Of a DNA stretch of 64,000 nucleotides, positions 1-7,965 are shown one piece after another. Where the stretch lies: assembly GCF_019720915.1 (NCBI RefSeq), contig NZ_JAHKSI010000001.1, positions 2,294,001 to 2,358,000 of the forward strand, in the 5' to 3' direction. Both the position numbers and the translations under genes were made by a program. The stretch is from Alkalihalobacillus sp. TS-13 (lineage in GTDB: Bacteria > Bacillota > Bacilli > Bacillales > Fictibacillaceae). The notes beneath the pieces were generated by a model. It saw only the letters and a program-made list of their open reading frames with translations, had not been told where the DNA came from and did no database searches. The first letter of the stretch is position 1; the number at the start of each line of letters is the position of its first letter.

Positions 1-113
1 CCAATGAACGCCATAATCGAGACAAGCTCTCGCTATTTTCTCTTTCACCTGTCCCAATACACGCCTAACCGAGACAGTATCTTTCAATCTTTCTTCCACT
101 TTCTGTCCGAACC
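1..113 (-). repeat. Stem-loop array A (27-nt hairpins, ~52-nt period)
   Basis: Read on the minus strand, this stretch holds one complete 27-nt stem-loop (50-76, stem TGTCTCGGT / ATTGGGACA with G-T wobbles) and parts of two more: a half at 1-24 cut by the window edge and a TTCGGACA half near 104-113. They are joined by A/G-rich linkers of 25-27 nt resembling GGTGAAAGAGAAAATAGCGA. The same unit design recurs at 32139-32310. No coding potential is evident. It is an intergenic repeat of unknown function, possibly transcribed. Confidence 0.6.
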
Positions 114-179
114 AGACCCTTTTACAAAACAAAAATAGGATAGCCTGTAAAAGCACCACCCTTCTGGTAGTCCAATTAA

Positions 180-542
180 TCATGTGAAAACAATAATCCA
201 AATCATGATGAAGGCTAGATTCAATCCAAGCCATGTCCATAGCCATATTTTAGAGATGATATGACGGTCTTTATTGATATATAAAAACATTCCTGGGGTC
301 ACAATCCAAGTGATAAATAGAAAAAGACTTAAGAAAAACTGTACGATTGAGGTGAAATTGAATTGATCAAATGCTGCAAGCAATAGGTAAGTCGGAACAA
401 AAAGAATGATTGGAACAAAAACACTCCAAATCCAAGCTTTAACGCGATAAATTTCAAAATACTTTCGGTTGTTTTCAAGAAACCGTTGGATATCACTCCA
501 GATCTGTGTGAACGATATTGTAACTTTATTCGATAATTCCAT
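180..542 (-). CDS. Small multi-pass membrane protein, unknown function
   Basis: A 120-residue protein I do not recognise. A charged, amphipathic N-terminus (about residues 1-34) precedes three strongly hydrophobic stretches at roughly 37-57, 65-88 and 98-119, so it is probably an integral membrane protein with three spans and almost no C-terminal tail. It stands alone, divergent from the YdjO-like gene, with an AGGGGGG-type ribosome binding site just upstream of the ATG. Downstream lies stem-loop array A. The coding call rests on the ribosome binding site and clean hydrophobic pattern. No enzyme motif is visible, so no function is assigned. Confidence 0.7.
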   Translation of the reverse strand: MELSNKVTISFTQIWSDIQRFLENNRKYFEIYRVKAWIWSVFVPIILFVPTYLLLAAFDQFNFTSIVQFFLSLFLFITWIVTPGMFLYINKDRHIISKIWLWTWLGLNLAFIMIWIIVFT

Positions 543-685
543 TAAATTCGCCCCCCTAAATGTTAATTAATATGTATGATCTGAAACATTTCATGACCTT
601 TTTCACCTTTACCTTGAACTTCTGAACTATATTATTTTGTAAAATTGGTTATAATAGAGATACTAAGATAAAGAGGGTGGAAGCA

Positions 686-871
686 ATGGCATTTTTCTCA
701 AAGAATCAACAAGAACCAATCCCTGAAGTGGAAACGAAAGTTTGGAGCTGTACAAACGATAATTGTTCTGGATGGATGAGAGATGGGTTGACGTTTGATT
801 CTGACCCAGCTTGTCCACTCTGTAATTCACCAATGAAGTCGGAAGTGCGAATATTACCGGAACTATCATAA
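686..871 (+). CDS. YdjO-family cold-inducible zinc-ribbon-like protein
   Basis: A 61-residue protein resembling Bacillus YdjO, a small cold-inducible protein of unknown biochemical role. The recognisable core is W-x-C-x4-C-x-GWMR followed by ACPLCNSPM, giving two Cys pairs that could bind one zinc. The pattern matches family members I know (WECT..CNGW.R...CPLCGS.M). The start is placed at the ATG at 686 because the GAGGGTGG ribosome binding site at 673-680 sits five bases upstream; a GTG at 677 lies inside that site. It is monocistronic and followed at once by a strong terminator. Family assignment is good; zinc binding is inferred from the cysteines. Confidence 0.85.
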   Translation: MAFFSKNQQEPIPEVETKVWSCTNDNCSGWMRDGLTFDSDPACPLCNSPMKSEVRILPELS

Positions 872-880
872 ACCATTTAC

Positions 881-926
881 AGGAAGGAAGATCCTTTTAA
901 AGGGTCAGCCTTCCTTTATTTTTTTG
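881..926 (+). terminator. Rho-independent terminator of the YdjO-like gene
   Basis: Inverted repeat with arms AGGAAGG...CCTTCCT and a second pairing block ATCC/GGGT around a TTTTAA loop, followed by an uninterrupted T-rich run. It lies 10 bases after the stop codon. Confidence 0.85.
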
Positions 927-1086
927 AATTTAAGGACATCCATTCAATTCCCACAAGCGATCCGCATTTTTACCGTCCTGGATTTTTTTTTGAGTTTTTA
1001 GAGGATGGATGTATATAAAAATCAAAACCGGCAAGAATGGTAGATACATAATATTCTATTGAACAATATCCAAGGAGGAATAAAAA

Positions 1087-1362
1087 ATGAACAAACGTGA
1101 TTTGATTCAACAGGTTGCTGAACAAACAGGATTATCCAAAAAACATTCAACTACAGCTGTCAATGCAGTTATTGATGCGATTACTCAAAGACTAACAAAC
1201 GGAGAAAACGTTCAGCTGATCGGGTTTGGTAGTTTTGAAGTCCGTGAACGCCAAGCAAGAAAAGGACGTAATCCACAGACAGGTCAAGTCATTCAAATTC
1301 CTGCAACACGTACTCCAGCATTCAAGCCTGGTAAACAGCTGAAAGAAGCAGTAAGAGCATAG
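1087..1362 (+). CDS. hup: DNA-binding protein HU
   Basis: A 91-residue histone-like HU protein: a dimeric nucleoid protein that bends DNA without strong sequence preference. Features seen: the N-terminal [19 protein letters not shown] helix-turn-helix-like segment, the [21 protein letters not shown] core leading into the DNA-clasping beta-arm, the conserved proline of that arm in [14 protein letters not shown], and the C-terminal helix [11 protein letters not shown]. Length is exactly that of Bacillus HBsu. An AAGGAGG ribosome binding site precedes the ATG. It is flanked by its own terminator, so probably monocistronic. It may be a second HU copy; the essential HBsu gene usually sits next to spoIVA/mtrB, which are not here. 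Confidence 0.95.
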   Translation: MNKRDLIQQVAEQTGLSKKHSTTAVNAVIDAITQRLTNGENVQLIGFGSFEVRERQARKGRNPQTGQVIQIPATRTPAFKPGKQLKEAVRA

Positions 1363-1380
1363 CTTATCAGAAGAAAAAAT

Positions 1381-1420
1381 AAGGGACTATACCGACTAGG
1401 TTAGTCCCTTTTGCTTTTTC
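1381..1420. terminator. Bidirectional terminator between HU and the SDR gene
   Basis: Perfect nine-base arms AAGGGACTA / TTAGTCCCTT around a short loop, with T-rich sequence to the right and A-rich sequence to the left, so it can stop both the HU transcript and the convergent SDR transcript. Confidence 0.85.
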
Positions 1421-2220
1421 TACCGCATGACACTTCCACCAGAAATTTTAACCGATTCTCCGATAATGTTGGGAGCTGCATCGGTAAGCAAGTATGCAAT
1501 CGTATTGGCAACCTCCTCTGGCTGGGTCAAATTCCCTGACGGATATTCATTTTCGATATTTTTCAATTGTTCCTCAAAAGTGATTCCGTTACGCACTGCC
1601 CTCTTTTCGATTGCTTTTATGCCCATTGGCGTATTTACATAACCTGGACAAACGGCATTGACTCTTACTCCGTTTTCGATCGCCTCCAACGCGAAAGAAT
1701 GCGTGAATCCAATCAGTGCGAATTTAGAACCAGCGTATGCCGTATTCCCATAGGTTCCTCTTAAGCCTGATAACGACGAAACATTGATGATGGCGCCACG
1801 TTTATGCTGTTTCATACTTTGATAGACGAATTTTGTCAACATGACTGCTGACGTGTAATTCAGGTCCATGATGAATTCCAACTCTTCCTTCGACGTGTCA
1901 TCAACAATTCCGCCACCAGCTATTCCTGCACAATTCACCAATGCATACACTGGACCAAGCTTTTCAATCGCCTTATCTACAAGATGCTTTTGTTCATTTT
2001 CACTCGTCAAGTCGGCTATATGTAGATTAATATTGTCCAGTGGTGTATATTCTGTAAGTTCTTGTTTCAACAGGTCCAACTTCTTTTCATCTCTTGCGGT
2101 GATTGTCACTTTTCCACCCATCTTCACCACAGCTTTGGCTGTTTCGCTCCCAATCCCTCCACTAGCACCAGTTACAATAACATGTCGATTTTCCAGTGCA
2201 TCAATTGCAAAAACATTCAT
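1420..2220 (-). CDS. Short-chain dehydrogenase/reductase (SDR)
   Basis: A 266-residue classical SDR, an NAD(P)-dependent oxidoreductase. The cofactor motif TGASGGIG is at about residues 18-25, the NCAG variant of the NNAG motif at about 95, the catalytic Ser in INVSSLSG near 145, and YAGSK (Tyr-x3-Lys) near 160. PGYVNTPM after the active site is typical of the family. Substrate cannot be read from the sequence; 3-oxoacyl-ACP reductase-like and 3-hydroxybutyrate-dehydrogenase-like enzymes look similar. It stands alone, convergent with HU, with a long repeat-filled intergenic region upstream. Confidence 0.85.
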   Translation of the reverse strand: MNVFAIDALENRHVIVTGASGGIGSETAKAVVKMGGKVTITARDEKKLDLLKQELTEYTPLDNINLHIADLTSENEQKHLVDKAIEKLGPVYALVNCAGIAGGGIVDDTSKEELEFIMDLNYTSAVMLTKFVYQSMKQHKRGAIINVSSLSGLRGTYGNTAYAGSKFALIGFTHSFALEAIENGVRVNAVCPGYVNTPMGIKAIEKRAVRNGITFEEQLKNIENEYPSGNLTQPEEVANTIAYLLTDAAPNIIGESVKISGGSVMR

Positions 2221-2529
2221 CGCCGCCGCTCCTTTACCTTTTAAGAAACTTAAAAATCCAAATTTTTAATCATGGATTGGACCGACACATTCAAAAGACA
2301 CAGCTCAGTGGTGTGAAAATAGCCGATCCCTTATTGATGAGTCGATCCCCGTTGAATCCATAATCTGCTGGTATCTATAAACAATAACAATTTACCCTCA
2401 GTTTGATGGATATAAACCAATGATGATTCATTTACCGAAAAAATGTTTATGTTTATTCAATTCGTGTTGACATTTCTAATTATAGTGTTCGTCTTCCAGT
2501 ACTGTTTTAAGAACTTTTCACAAGGCTTT

Positions 2530-2611
2530 TTTGAAAGGTTGTTTTTTAAAAAGTTGGTTGTTAATGGAAGGTTGTAAAGGAAGGTGGTGAAAGCTTATGG
2601 CAGTGGAAATA
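2530..2611 (+). repeat. Truncated copy of the MITE-like repeat (left part only)
   Basis: This stretch matches the left end of the complete element at 57218-57419: a TTGTTG-type stretch, then TAATGGAA, then GTGAAAGCTTATGGCAGTGG. After about 80 bp the similarity stops and no right arm follows. It is read as a decayed or deleted copy. The surrounding 2221-2702 region shows no gene. Confidence 0.5.
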
Positions 2612-2702
2612 TTATATAAAACAGTCTTACACTGAAGCTGTATGTTTTCATGAATTGTGATTTCCCGAAATTCAACTTAACTTTTAGGTTCTAACGACTT
2701 TG

Positions 2703-3012
2703 GTTGATTTCCAGTGAAATTCTCGACAACCCTAAGGGACTAACGAGCCAGCCGAGACCCCCATCTTTTAAAGGATCTGCGGATTTAGAGCAAATGCAAT
2801 GGAAGTGATGTCTAGCTCAGCGACCAGTCACTTGGATCACTTCAAACTTCCTGTGGCGGTCGACACATTGATTGACATCCTTATGAGTGAGCCCACGCAG
2901 AACCAAGCCTTTGTTTGGTTCGAGCCTCCTCGTCAGTTTTCTAGTGACCTTCGTAACTAAACGGGTCGCTTCTGCTTTTCTCAAGCCCGCGGAAAGGGAG
3001 TGCTAATTTTTT
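2703..3012 (+). repeat. Long composite intergenic repeat, copy 1
   Basis: An approximately 310-bp stretch that aligns, in inverted orientation, with 24278-24613. Shared blocks include TAGCTCAGCGACCA, TTGGATCACTTCAA, GAGCCTC and GGAAAGGGAGTG, and the ends carry GTTGATTT and TTTC-rich sequence. The outer parts resemble the shorter element at 47760-47911, so this is the short element carrying an extra internal module of about 190 bp. It has no convincing open reading frame. Confidence 0.65.
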
Positions 3013-3017
3013 AAAAC

Positions 3018-3091
3018 AAAAAAAGAGTGCAAGCTACGAGAGCTTGCACCAAAAAAGGTATGGGCGGTGTCAGAGTTTTAAGGGGATTGTC
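3018..3091 (-). ncRNA. Candidate C-rich small RNA, copy 1
   Basis: Read on the minus strand: an extended -10 element TGTTATACT (3098-3106), a predicted start near 3091, about 40 nt of largely unpaired C-rich sequence (CCCCTTAA and CACCGCCCATACC), then a terminator hairpin GTGCAAGC / GCTTGCAC followed by seven T residues. The predicted RNA is about 74 nt and has no open reading frame. A copy with only about nine differences, six or seven of them in the terminator loop, is at 4653-4726. Function unknown; C-rich single-stranded segments are typical of Gram-positive small RNAs that pair with ribosome binding sites. Confidence 0.6.
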
Positions 3092-3264
3092 TACTTTAGT
3101 ATAACACGGTGCTAAAGTGTTTGTTATTGGGAAAACAATTGAAAATCACCTAGAAAAATTGATGTTTCTCAACAAAAATTTTCCCAACTTTCCTACCCTC
3201 AAAAAACAACGTGAGAATATCTCGATTTATACTCATTTTGTATTAGTAACAGGAAACTTGACTG

Positions 3265-4536
3265 CTAACTCGCTAATCTGTCTTTATTTTCCTTTTTTAG
3301 TTTCTTGATATCAAAACGAATAAGGATCGACACGAGAAGTGCCACTAAAAATGCTCCAGCAAAAATATAAAGGGTCAGTGTATAGCTATTCGTCACTTCA
3401 CGCAGCCAAGAAACAATAACGGGTCCTGCTAATCCAGCTGCAGCCCAGGCAGTTAGAATATATCCATGGATCGCCCCAAGCTGTTTGGTTCCAAACAAAT
3501 CTCCAATATAAGCTGGGATAGAAGCAAAACCTCCGCCATAACACGTCAATATCATAAATATTGAAATCTGGAATAATAAGGCTGCCGTTGTCACTGGTAA
3601 TAGTAGAAATAGAACAATCTGAATCAGGAAGAATGTTGTGTATACGTTCGGCCGGCCGATGTAATCGGATAAAGAAGCCCAGCCAATCCGACCCAAACCG
3701 TTGAAAAGACCCATGATTCCGACCATCGTAGCTGCAGCTGCCGCACTTAAACCGGCAATTTCCTGGGCCATCGGCGATGCAACAGATATTATTGCAATCC
3801 CGCATGTAACATTGATAAATAACATCAGCCATAAAAACCAAAACCGTCTTGTTTTAAGAGATTCATTCGCAGTAAGCTGTGAAAGGTCCTGTGTCTTATT
3901 TTTACGTTTTTCCATCGTTTGCTCATAACCTTCAGGCTTCCACCCTTCTGGAGGTGGTGCTAGATACGAGGATGACAAGAGCATGATTGCTAAATACACG
4001 ATACCTAGCGTATAAAAAGTTCCTGCTATACCTACGAGATGGATTAATGAATTGATCACCGGACTGGCAATTAATGAAGCAAATCCAAAGCCCATGATCG
4101 CAAGTCCTGTCGCAAGACCTCTCCTGTCTGGAAACCATTTCACTAATGTAGATACAGGTGCGATATATCCAATTCCTAGTCCGATTCCACCAAATACACC
4201 GTATCCAATATAAAGGAGAATAAGAGATTCAAAATTGATCGCGAGTCCTGATCCCATAAGTCCGAATCCAAAAAAGAACGCTGAGATGATACCTGATTTC
4301 CTCGGACCATGCTTTTCTACAAAATGTCCCATGAACGCTGCTGCAAGGCCAAGGAACAGAATCGCAATACTGAACGTCCAGGAAACTCTGCTCAAACTCC
4401 AGTCGAATTGATTCATCAATGGCTTCGTAAAAACACTCCAGGAGTACACCGATCCGATTGACAAATGAATTCCCACACCACTCAAAGCAATCAACCAACG
4501 ATTTTTCACCTTATTCGACACATTATCTCCCCTCAC
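3265..4536 (-). CDS. MFS transporter, OFA (oxalate/formate antiporter-like) family
   Basis: A 423-residue major facilitator with about twelve hydrophobic segments. The N-terminal half has GVGIHLSIGSVYSWSVF in helix 1 and the signature GFGLGxG-type helix (GGIGLGIGYIAPVSTLVKWF) followed by PDRRGLATGL, which is characteristic of the OFA branch (OxlT and YhjX-like carriers). A cytoplasmic loop around residues 195-225 is charged (KRKNKTQD). OFA carriers exchange or import small carboxylates such as formate, oxalate, lactate or pyruvate. Location beside fdhD and moaA makes formate a reasonable but unproven substrate. Candidate small RNA copy 2 ends about 115 bp upstream of the start and could act as a leader. 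It is probably monocistronic. Confidence 0.85.
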   Translation of the reverse strand: MRGDNVSNKVKNRWLIALSGVGIHLSIGSVYSWSVFTKPLMNQFDWSLSRVSWTFSIAILFLGLAAAFMGHFVEKHGPRKSGIISAFFFGFGLMGSGLAINFESLILLYIGYGVFGGIGLGIGYIAPVSTLVKWFPDRRGLATGLAIMGFGFASLIASPVINSLIHLVGIAGTFYTLGIVYLAIMLLSSSYLAPPPEGWKPEGYEQTMEKRKNKTQDLSQLTANESLKTRRFWFLWLMLFINVTCGIAIISVASPMAQEIAGLSAAAAATMVGIMGLFNGLGRIGWASLSDYIGRPNVYTTFFLIQIVLFLLLPVTTAALLFQISIFMILTCYGGGFASIPAYIGDLFGTKQLGAIHGYILTAWAAAGLAGPVIVSWLREVTNSYTLTLYIFAGAFLVALLVSILIRFDIKKLKKENKDRLAS

Positions 4537-4652
4537 ATTTTAAAATTTGTGAAGCAGCTCTTGCTGGTGAAAATTTCTGCGATGATTTTTTGAAATAATA
4601 TCATGTAAGCGTATTCATAACAAATTTTTTGATTTTCGAAAGGAAATTGCAC

Positions 4653-4726
4653 AAAAAAAGAGTGCAAGCAACGCATGCTTGCACCAAAAAAGGTATGGGC
4701 GGTGTCAGAGTATTAAGGGGATTGTC
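4653..4726 (-). ncRNA. Candidate C-rich small RNA, copy 2, upstream of the MFS gene
   Basis: Same layout as copy 1 at 3018-3091: TGTTATACT extended -10 (4733-4741), C-rich unpaired segment, hairpin GTGCAAGC / GCTTGCAC and seven T residues. A further block, TTTTCCCAATAA on the minus strand (4759-4770), is conserved in both copies at the same distance from the -10 while the sequence in between differs. The terminator precedes the MFS start codon, so this could be a free RNA or a terminated leader of that gene. Confidence 0.6.
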
Positions 4727-4927
4727 TACTTAAGTATAACACGGGATTCTCTAATCCGTTATTGGGAAAATTCCGCTTTTTTCACTTCAAAAATTGATTG
4801 AATATGAGAAGAGTTTTCCCAATATAGTCATTTTTCAGCCCCATGTCTCAAACACCTTAACCACATAAAACATGGAAATGAGATATAATGGAGAAAGAAA
4901 CCGATGAACAATGGAACGAGGGATACG

Positions 4928-5719
4928 ATGGAAGAGATCATGACAACTAGACGCAAAATCAAATCCTACCAGGATGGAAAAGTGACAGAAAAAGAAGATG
5001 TGGTCGCTACAGAATATCCGCTTACCATTAGGGTGAATGGCAATGAGTTTGCTACAATGGTATGTACACCCATTCACCTTGAAGAAATGGTGATTGGTTT
5101 TCTTGCATCAGAAGGAATCATCCGTATTTTTGAACGTGATGTTACTTCGATCTCTCTGGATGAAGATAAAGGATTTGCCTATATTGAAACCACAGCAGAA
5201 ATTACTCCTTCGATTCACGATCATACGAAACGATTCATCGGCTCATGTTGCGGTAAAAGCAGACAATCCTTTTACTTCCAAAATGATGTAAGAACCGCAA
5301 AATCATCGATGTCAAAAGAAAAGATTACGTTTAAGCAATGCATCAACCTGATGAACGCGCTTCAATCATCAAGCGGTACATTTCACGAAACAGGGGGAGT
5401 CCACAATGCTGCCTTATGTACGCAAGAGGGAATCATCGTTTCACGTACAGATATCGGCAGACACAATGCCCTTGATAAACTTTACGGACATTGCTTAATG
5501 AACAAGATCAAAGTACAAGATAAAATCCTTGTTTTCAGTGGACGGATTTCTTCTGAAATTCTTATGAAGGCTGCAAAGATCGGAGTTGGCATTTTACTCT
5601 CAAAATCCGCACCTACTGAACTTGCTCTCCAAGCTGCTGAAGACTTGAATATAACAACGGCTGGCTTTATTAGAGGAACTAAGATGAATGTATATACACA
5701 CCCAGAACGGGTTGTATGA
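4928..5719 (+). CDS. fdhD: Formate dehydrogenase accessory sulfurtransferase FdhD
   Basis: FdhD transfers sulfur from a cysteine desulfurase to the molybdenum cofactor so that formate dehydrogenase becomes active. Seen here: EYPLTIRVNGNE near the N-terminus, the Cys-containing loop GSCCGKSRQSF near residue 110 that carries the persulfide in this family, the ETGGVHNAAL block, and SRTDIGRHNALDKLYG, all diagnostic. The start is placed at 4928 with GAGGG five bases upstream (263 residues, near the Bacillus length); an ATG at 4904 with a more distant GGAG is possible. moaA follows 44 bases downstream, so the pair is likely co-transcribed. The formate dehydrogenase itself is not in the window. Confidence 0.93.
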   Translation: MEEIMTTRRKIKSYQDGKVTEKEDVVATEYPLTIRVNGNEFATMVCTPIHLEEMVIGFLASEGIIRIFERDVTSISLDEDKGFAYIETTAEITPSIHDHTKRFIGSCCGKSRQSFYFQNDVRTAKSSMSKEKITFKQCINLMNALQSSSGTFHETGGVHNAALCTQEGIIVSRTDIGRHNALDKLYGHCLMNKIKVQDKILVFSGRISSEILMKAAKIGVGILLSKSAPTELALQAAEDLNITTAGFIRGTKMNVYTHPERVV

Positions 5720-5763
5720 ATTTCCAACGAATTTCCAATCCATCAAGGAGGTGACATCCCTCT

Positions 5764-6771
5764 ATGAACGTTTGGGACCAACTTCAACGTCCACTTCGTG
5801 ATTTACGGATTTCTGTTACTGACCGTTGCAACTTCAGGTGTCATTACTGTATGCCTGCTGACATATTCGGTCCTGATTACGTATTTTTAAAAAAGAATAT
5901 GCTATTGAGTTTTGAAGAGATTACGAGATTAGCTCAACTATTCCAGGACACTTCTGGGATCAAAAAGATACGTATTACAGGCGGCGAACCCTTAATGAGG
6001 AGAGATTTGCCAAGTTTGATCGAGATGCTCGCTTCAATTGATGATATTGAAGACATCGCAATGACGACCAATGGTTCTCTTTTGCCGAAGTATGCGCAAC
6101 GATTGAAAGCTGCAGGTCTGAATCGTGTAACAATTAGTCTGGACACACTGGATGACGAACGTTTCAAGAAAATCAATGGACGCGATGTTTCAGTGGATAC
6201 GGTTTTAAAAGGTGTTGACGCAGCTAGAGAAGCAGGTCTAGGAATCAAGATGAATATGGTCGTCCAAAAAGGAGTCAATGACCAGGATATAGTGCCGATG
6301 GCCAAGTATTTCCGTGAACAAGGCATCATCATCCGGTTTATCGAGTATATGGATGTCGGCAATTCGAATGGCTGGAAGATGGATGACGTCTTTTCAAAAA
6401 GCGCGATCATAGAACGGATCAATAAAGAAATGCCACTTGACGCTATCAAACCCAATTATAAAGGTGAGGTAGCGACGAGGTACCGATACAAAGGATCCGA
6501 TGACGAGATCGGTATCATCTCCTCAGTCACAGATGCTTTCTGTTCATCGTGCAACCGGGCTAGACTTTCTGCAGAAGGAAAACTCTTCACCTGTCTTTTC
6601 TCATCGAAAGGACATGACTTGCGCGGCCCTATGCGAAACGGGGCTACTGATGATGAAATGAAGGAAATCATCAAAGGGATATGGACAAATCGGAAAGACC
6701 GCTATTCCGAGGAGAGAACGGCACACACGAAAAGAAAATCTAAAGTGGAAATGTCCCATATCGGAGGATGA
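5764..6771 (+). CDS. moaA: GTP 3',8-cyclase MoaA (molybdenum cofactor biosynthesis)
   Basis: A radical-SAM enzyme catalysing the first step of molybdopterin synthesis (GTP to 3',8-cyclo-7,8-dihydro-GTP). The N-terminal cluster motif CNFRCHYC (C-x3-C-x2-C) lies near residues 22-29; GGEPL and MTTNG follow in the barrel. The second cluster motif [19 protein letters not shown] (C-x2-C-x13-C) is near residue 262, and the protein ends in the Gly-Gly dipeptide needed for activity in MoaA. The 335-residue length is normal. An AAGGAGGTGA ribosome binding site precedes the ATG. With fdhD it supports molybdoenzymes such as formate dehydrogenase and, possibly, the sulfite-oxidase-like protein at 32443-33504. 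Confidence 0.96.
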   Translation: MNVWDQLQRPLRDLRISVTDRCNFRCHYCMPADIFGPDYVFLKKNMLLSFEEITRLAQLFQDTSGIKKIRITGGEPLMRRDLPSLIEMLASIDDIEDIAMTTNGSLLPKYAQRLKAAGLNRVTISLDTLDDERFKKINGRDVSVDTVLKGVDAAREAGLGIKMNMVVQKGVNDQDIVPMAKYFREQGIIIRFIEYMDVGNSNGWKMDDVFSKSAIIERINKEMPLDAIKPNYKGEVATRYRYKGSDDEIGIISSVTDAFCSSCNRARLSAEGKLFTCLFSSKGHDLRGPMRNGATDDEMKEIIKGIWTNRKDRYSEERTAHTKRKSKVEMSHIGG

Positions 6772-6793
6772 CTGCATCAGCAGTCATCTTTTT
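6767..6793 (+). terminator. Terminator of fdhD-moaA
   Basis: Perfect nine-base arms GATGACTGC / GCAGTCATC with a four-base loop and a T run. The left arm overlaps the moaA stop codon. Confidence 0.9.
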
Positions 6794-6873
6794 GGGCTCT
6801 TTTAAATGTTCGCCCGATGAATGGAGAGATTTACGTGGAAATCACCAATATTGAATAAAAGGACGCTATAAAG

Positions 6874-6901
6874 TAAAAAACTGGCCATAAAGGCCAGTTT
6901 C
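6874..6901 (-). terminator. Terminator of ohr
   Basis: Arms AACTGGCC / GGCCAGTT around a five-base loop; on the minus strand it is followed by a TTTTTT run, 12 bases beyond the ohr stop codon. Confidence 0.85.
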
Positions 6902-6912
6902 ACGTAGTGTTT

Positions 6913-7332
6913 TTATACCGCTTTCGTATTAAATTTAACGTCAATATTACCTCGGGTCGCTTTTGAATAAGGACAAAAATCATGTGCCTTCTTCACCAAG
7001 TCTTCTGCATCTTCTTGACTAACGCCATTCACTTCAACATTCAGGGTGACACCAATCTTAAAACCGTTGTCACTTGAATCCTTCATAAAACTGACATCTG
7101 CAGTCACAGTCGAGTCGATTTCTTTTTTCTCTCTAGAAGCCATTAAATTTAGAGCGCCATCAAAACATGCTGAATATCCAGCTGCGAATAACTCTTCAGG
7201 GTTTGTCCCTTCCTTATCCGTATCATCTGTGGGCATAACAAGGTCATGGTCGATTTGCCCGGTATCTGATTTGACATGTCCTTTTCTTCCACCTTTTGCT
7301 GTTGCATGTGATGTAAACAATACGTCACTCAT
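6913..7332 (-). CDS. ohr: Organic hydroperoxide reductase, Ohr/OsmC family
   Basis: A 139-residue thiol peroxidase that detoxifies organic and fatty-acid hydroperoxides using lipoylated proteins as reductant. Both redox cysteines are in their family contexts: AGYSACFDGAL near residue 56 and HDFCPYSKATRGNIDV near 121. GTNPEELFAAGYSACF is the strongly conserved Ohr block, and the spacing separates Ohr from the shorter OsmC and YhfA groups. A GGAGGAGAT ribosome binding site precedes the ATG. No OhrR (MarR-type) repressor gene lies next to it, which is less common, so regulation cannot be inferred. Confidence 0.93.
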   Translation of the reverse strand: MSDVLFTSHATAKGGRKGHVKSDTGQIDHDLVMPTDDTDKEGTNPEELFAAGYSACFDGALNLMASREKKEIDSTVTADVSFMKDSSDNGFKIGVTLNVEVNGVSQEDAEDLVKKAHDFCPYSKATRGNIDVKFNTKAV

Positions 7333-7498
7333 CTTGATCTCCTCCTTTTAAAAATTTACTATTGATTTTTACACTTGAAGAAAGGTTCTTAAGCGAAAAA
7401 TTACTTGTGAATTTCATAGAAAGCAATAACGCTATACAATTATCTTTCCTGCAAATCTACTTTTTAAAACACTTTTCTAGGAGTAGTCAGCTGATCTG

Positions 7499-7918
7499 TC
7501 ATACTGTGCCTTGAAATACATACGGGATGGAATTTTCCAGAAGACGCTCAATTCCATTTGGATGATAGGACATCCATTCATTAGCTGACCGGATATCCAT
7601 CCATTTTACACCGGTAATAGTCTCTGTATCTTGAATCGAAATCTCACCCTCGATGATTCTTGCTTTAAATGTGAAGAATACAGCATGATGGCCATTTTCT
7701 GTCATGAAAGCTTCATTAACTGCTACAAGATTCTCCACTTCGATTGTAAATCCCGTCTCTTCCCATGCTTCCCGAACTGCAGCCTTTTCCAAAGTTTCAC
7801 CATCTTCTACTGCACCCCCAGGCAACGTCCAATTGTCATACTTCGTGTTATGTACCATCAATACTTTTTTCTTCTGTTCATCAAATATGAGTGAATAAGC
7901 TACATCTACTCGTTCCAC
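7499..7918 (-). CDS. Nudix hydrolase
   Basis: A 139-residue Nudix-fold pyrophosphohydrolase. The Nudix box G-x5-E-x7-R-E-U-x-E-E-x-G-U is complete at about residues 35-57 (GGAVEDGE...REAWEETGF), giving the metal-binding glutamates. The N-terminal strand (DVAYSLIFDEQKKKVLMV) and the downstream VKWMDIRSANEWMSYHP region are typical of MutT/YtkD-like enzymes. Substrate (oxidised nucleotide, nucleotide sugar, ADP-ribose) cannot be read from the sequence. It stands alone; repeat element 7966-8057 lies upstream. Confidence 0.88.
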   Translation of the reverse strand: MERVDVAYSLIFDEQKKKVLMVHNTKYDNWTLPGGAVEDGETLEKAAVREAWEETGFTIEVENLVAVNEAFMTENGHHAVFFTFKARIIEGEISIQDTETITGVKWMDIRSANEWMSYHPNGIERLLENSIPYVFQGTV

Positions 7919-7965
7919 TATACCTTGTCCCTTCCTAATTAGATAATCTCCAATAGATAGTTTTA

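Noticed and set aside
3117-3308. 63-codon open frame on the plus strand
   Set aside because: It overlaps the promoter side of small RNA copy 1 and the 3' end of the MFS gene, has no ribosome binding site and no recognisable product.
3398-3841. Long alternative frame inside the MFS gene
   Set aside because: Same-strand shadow of a gene with clear MFS sequence; product has no family features.
4653-4770. T-box or other metabolite riboswitch in front of the MFS gene
   Set aside because: No T-box sequence, no multi-stem aptamer; the region before the terminator is too short (about 40 nt) and unpaired.
5934-6455. 173-codon minus-strand frame opposite moaA
   Set aside because: Antisense shadow of moaA, whose motifs are complete.
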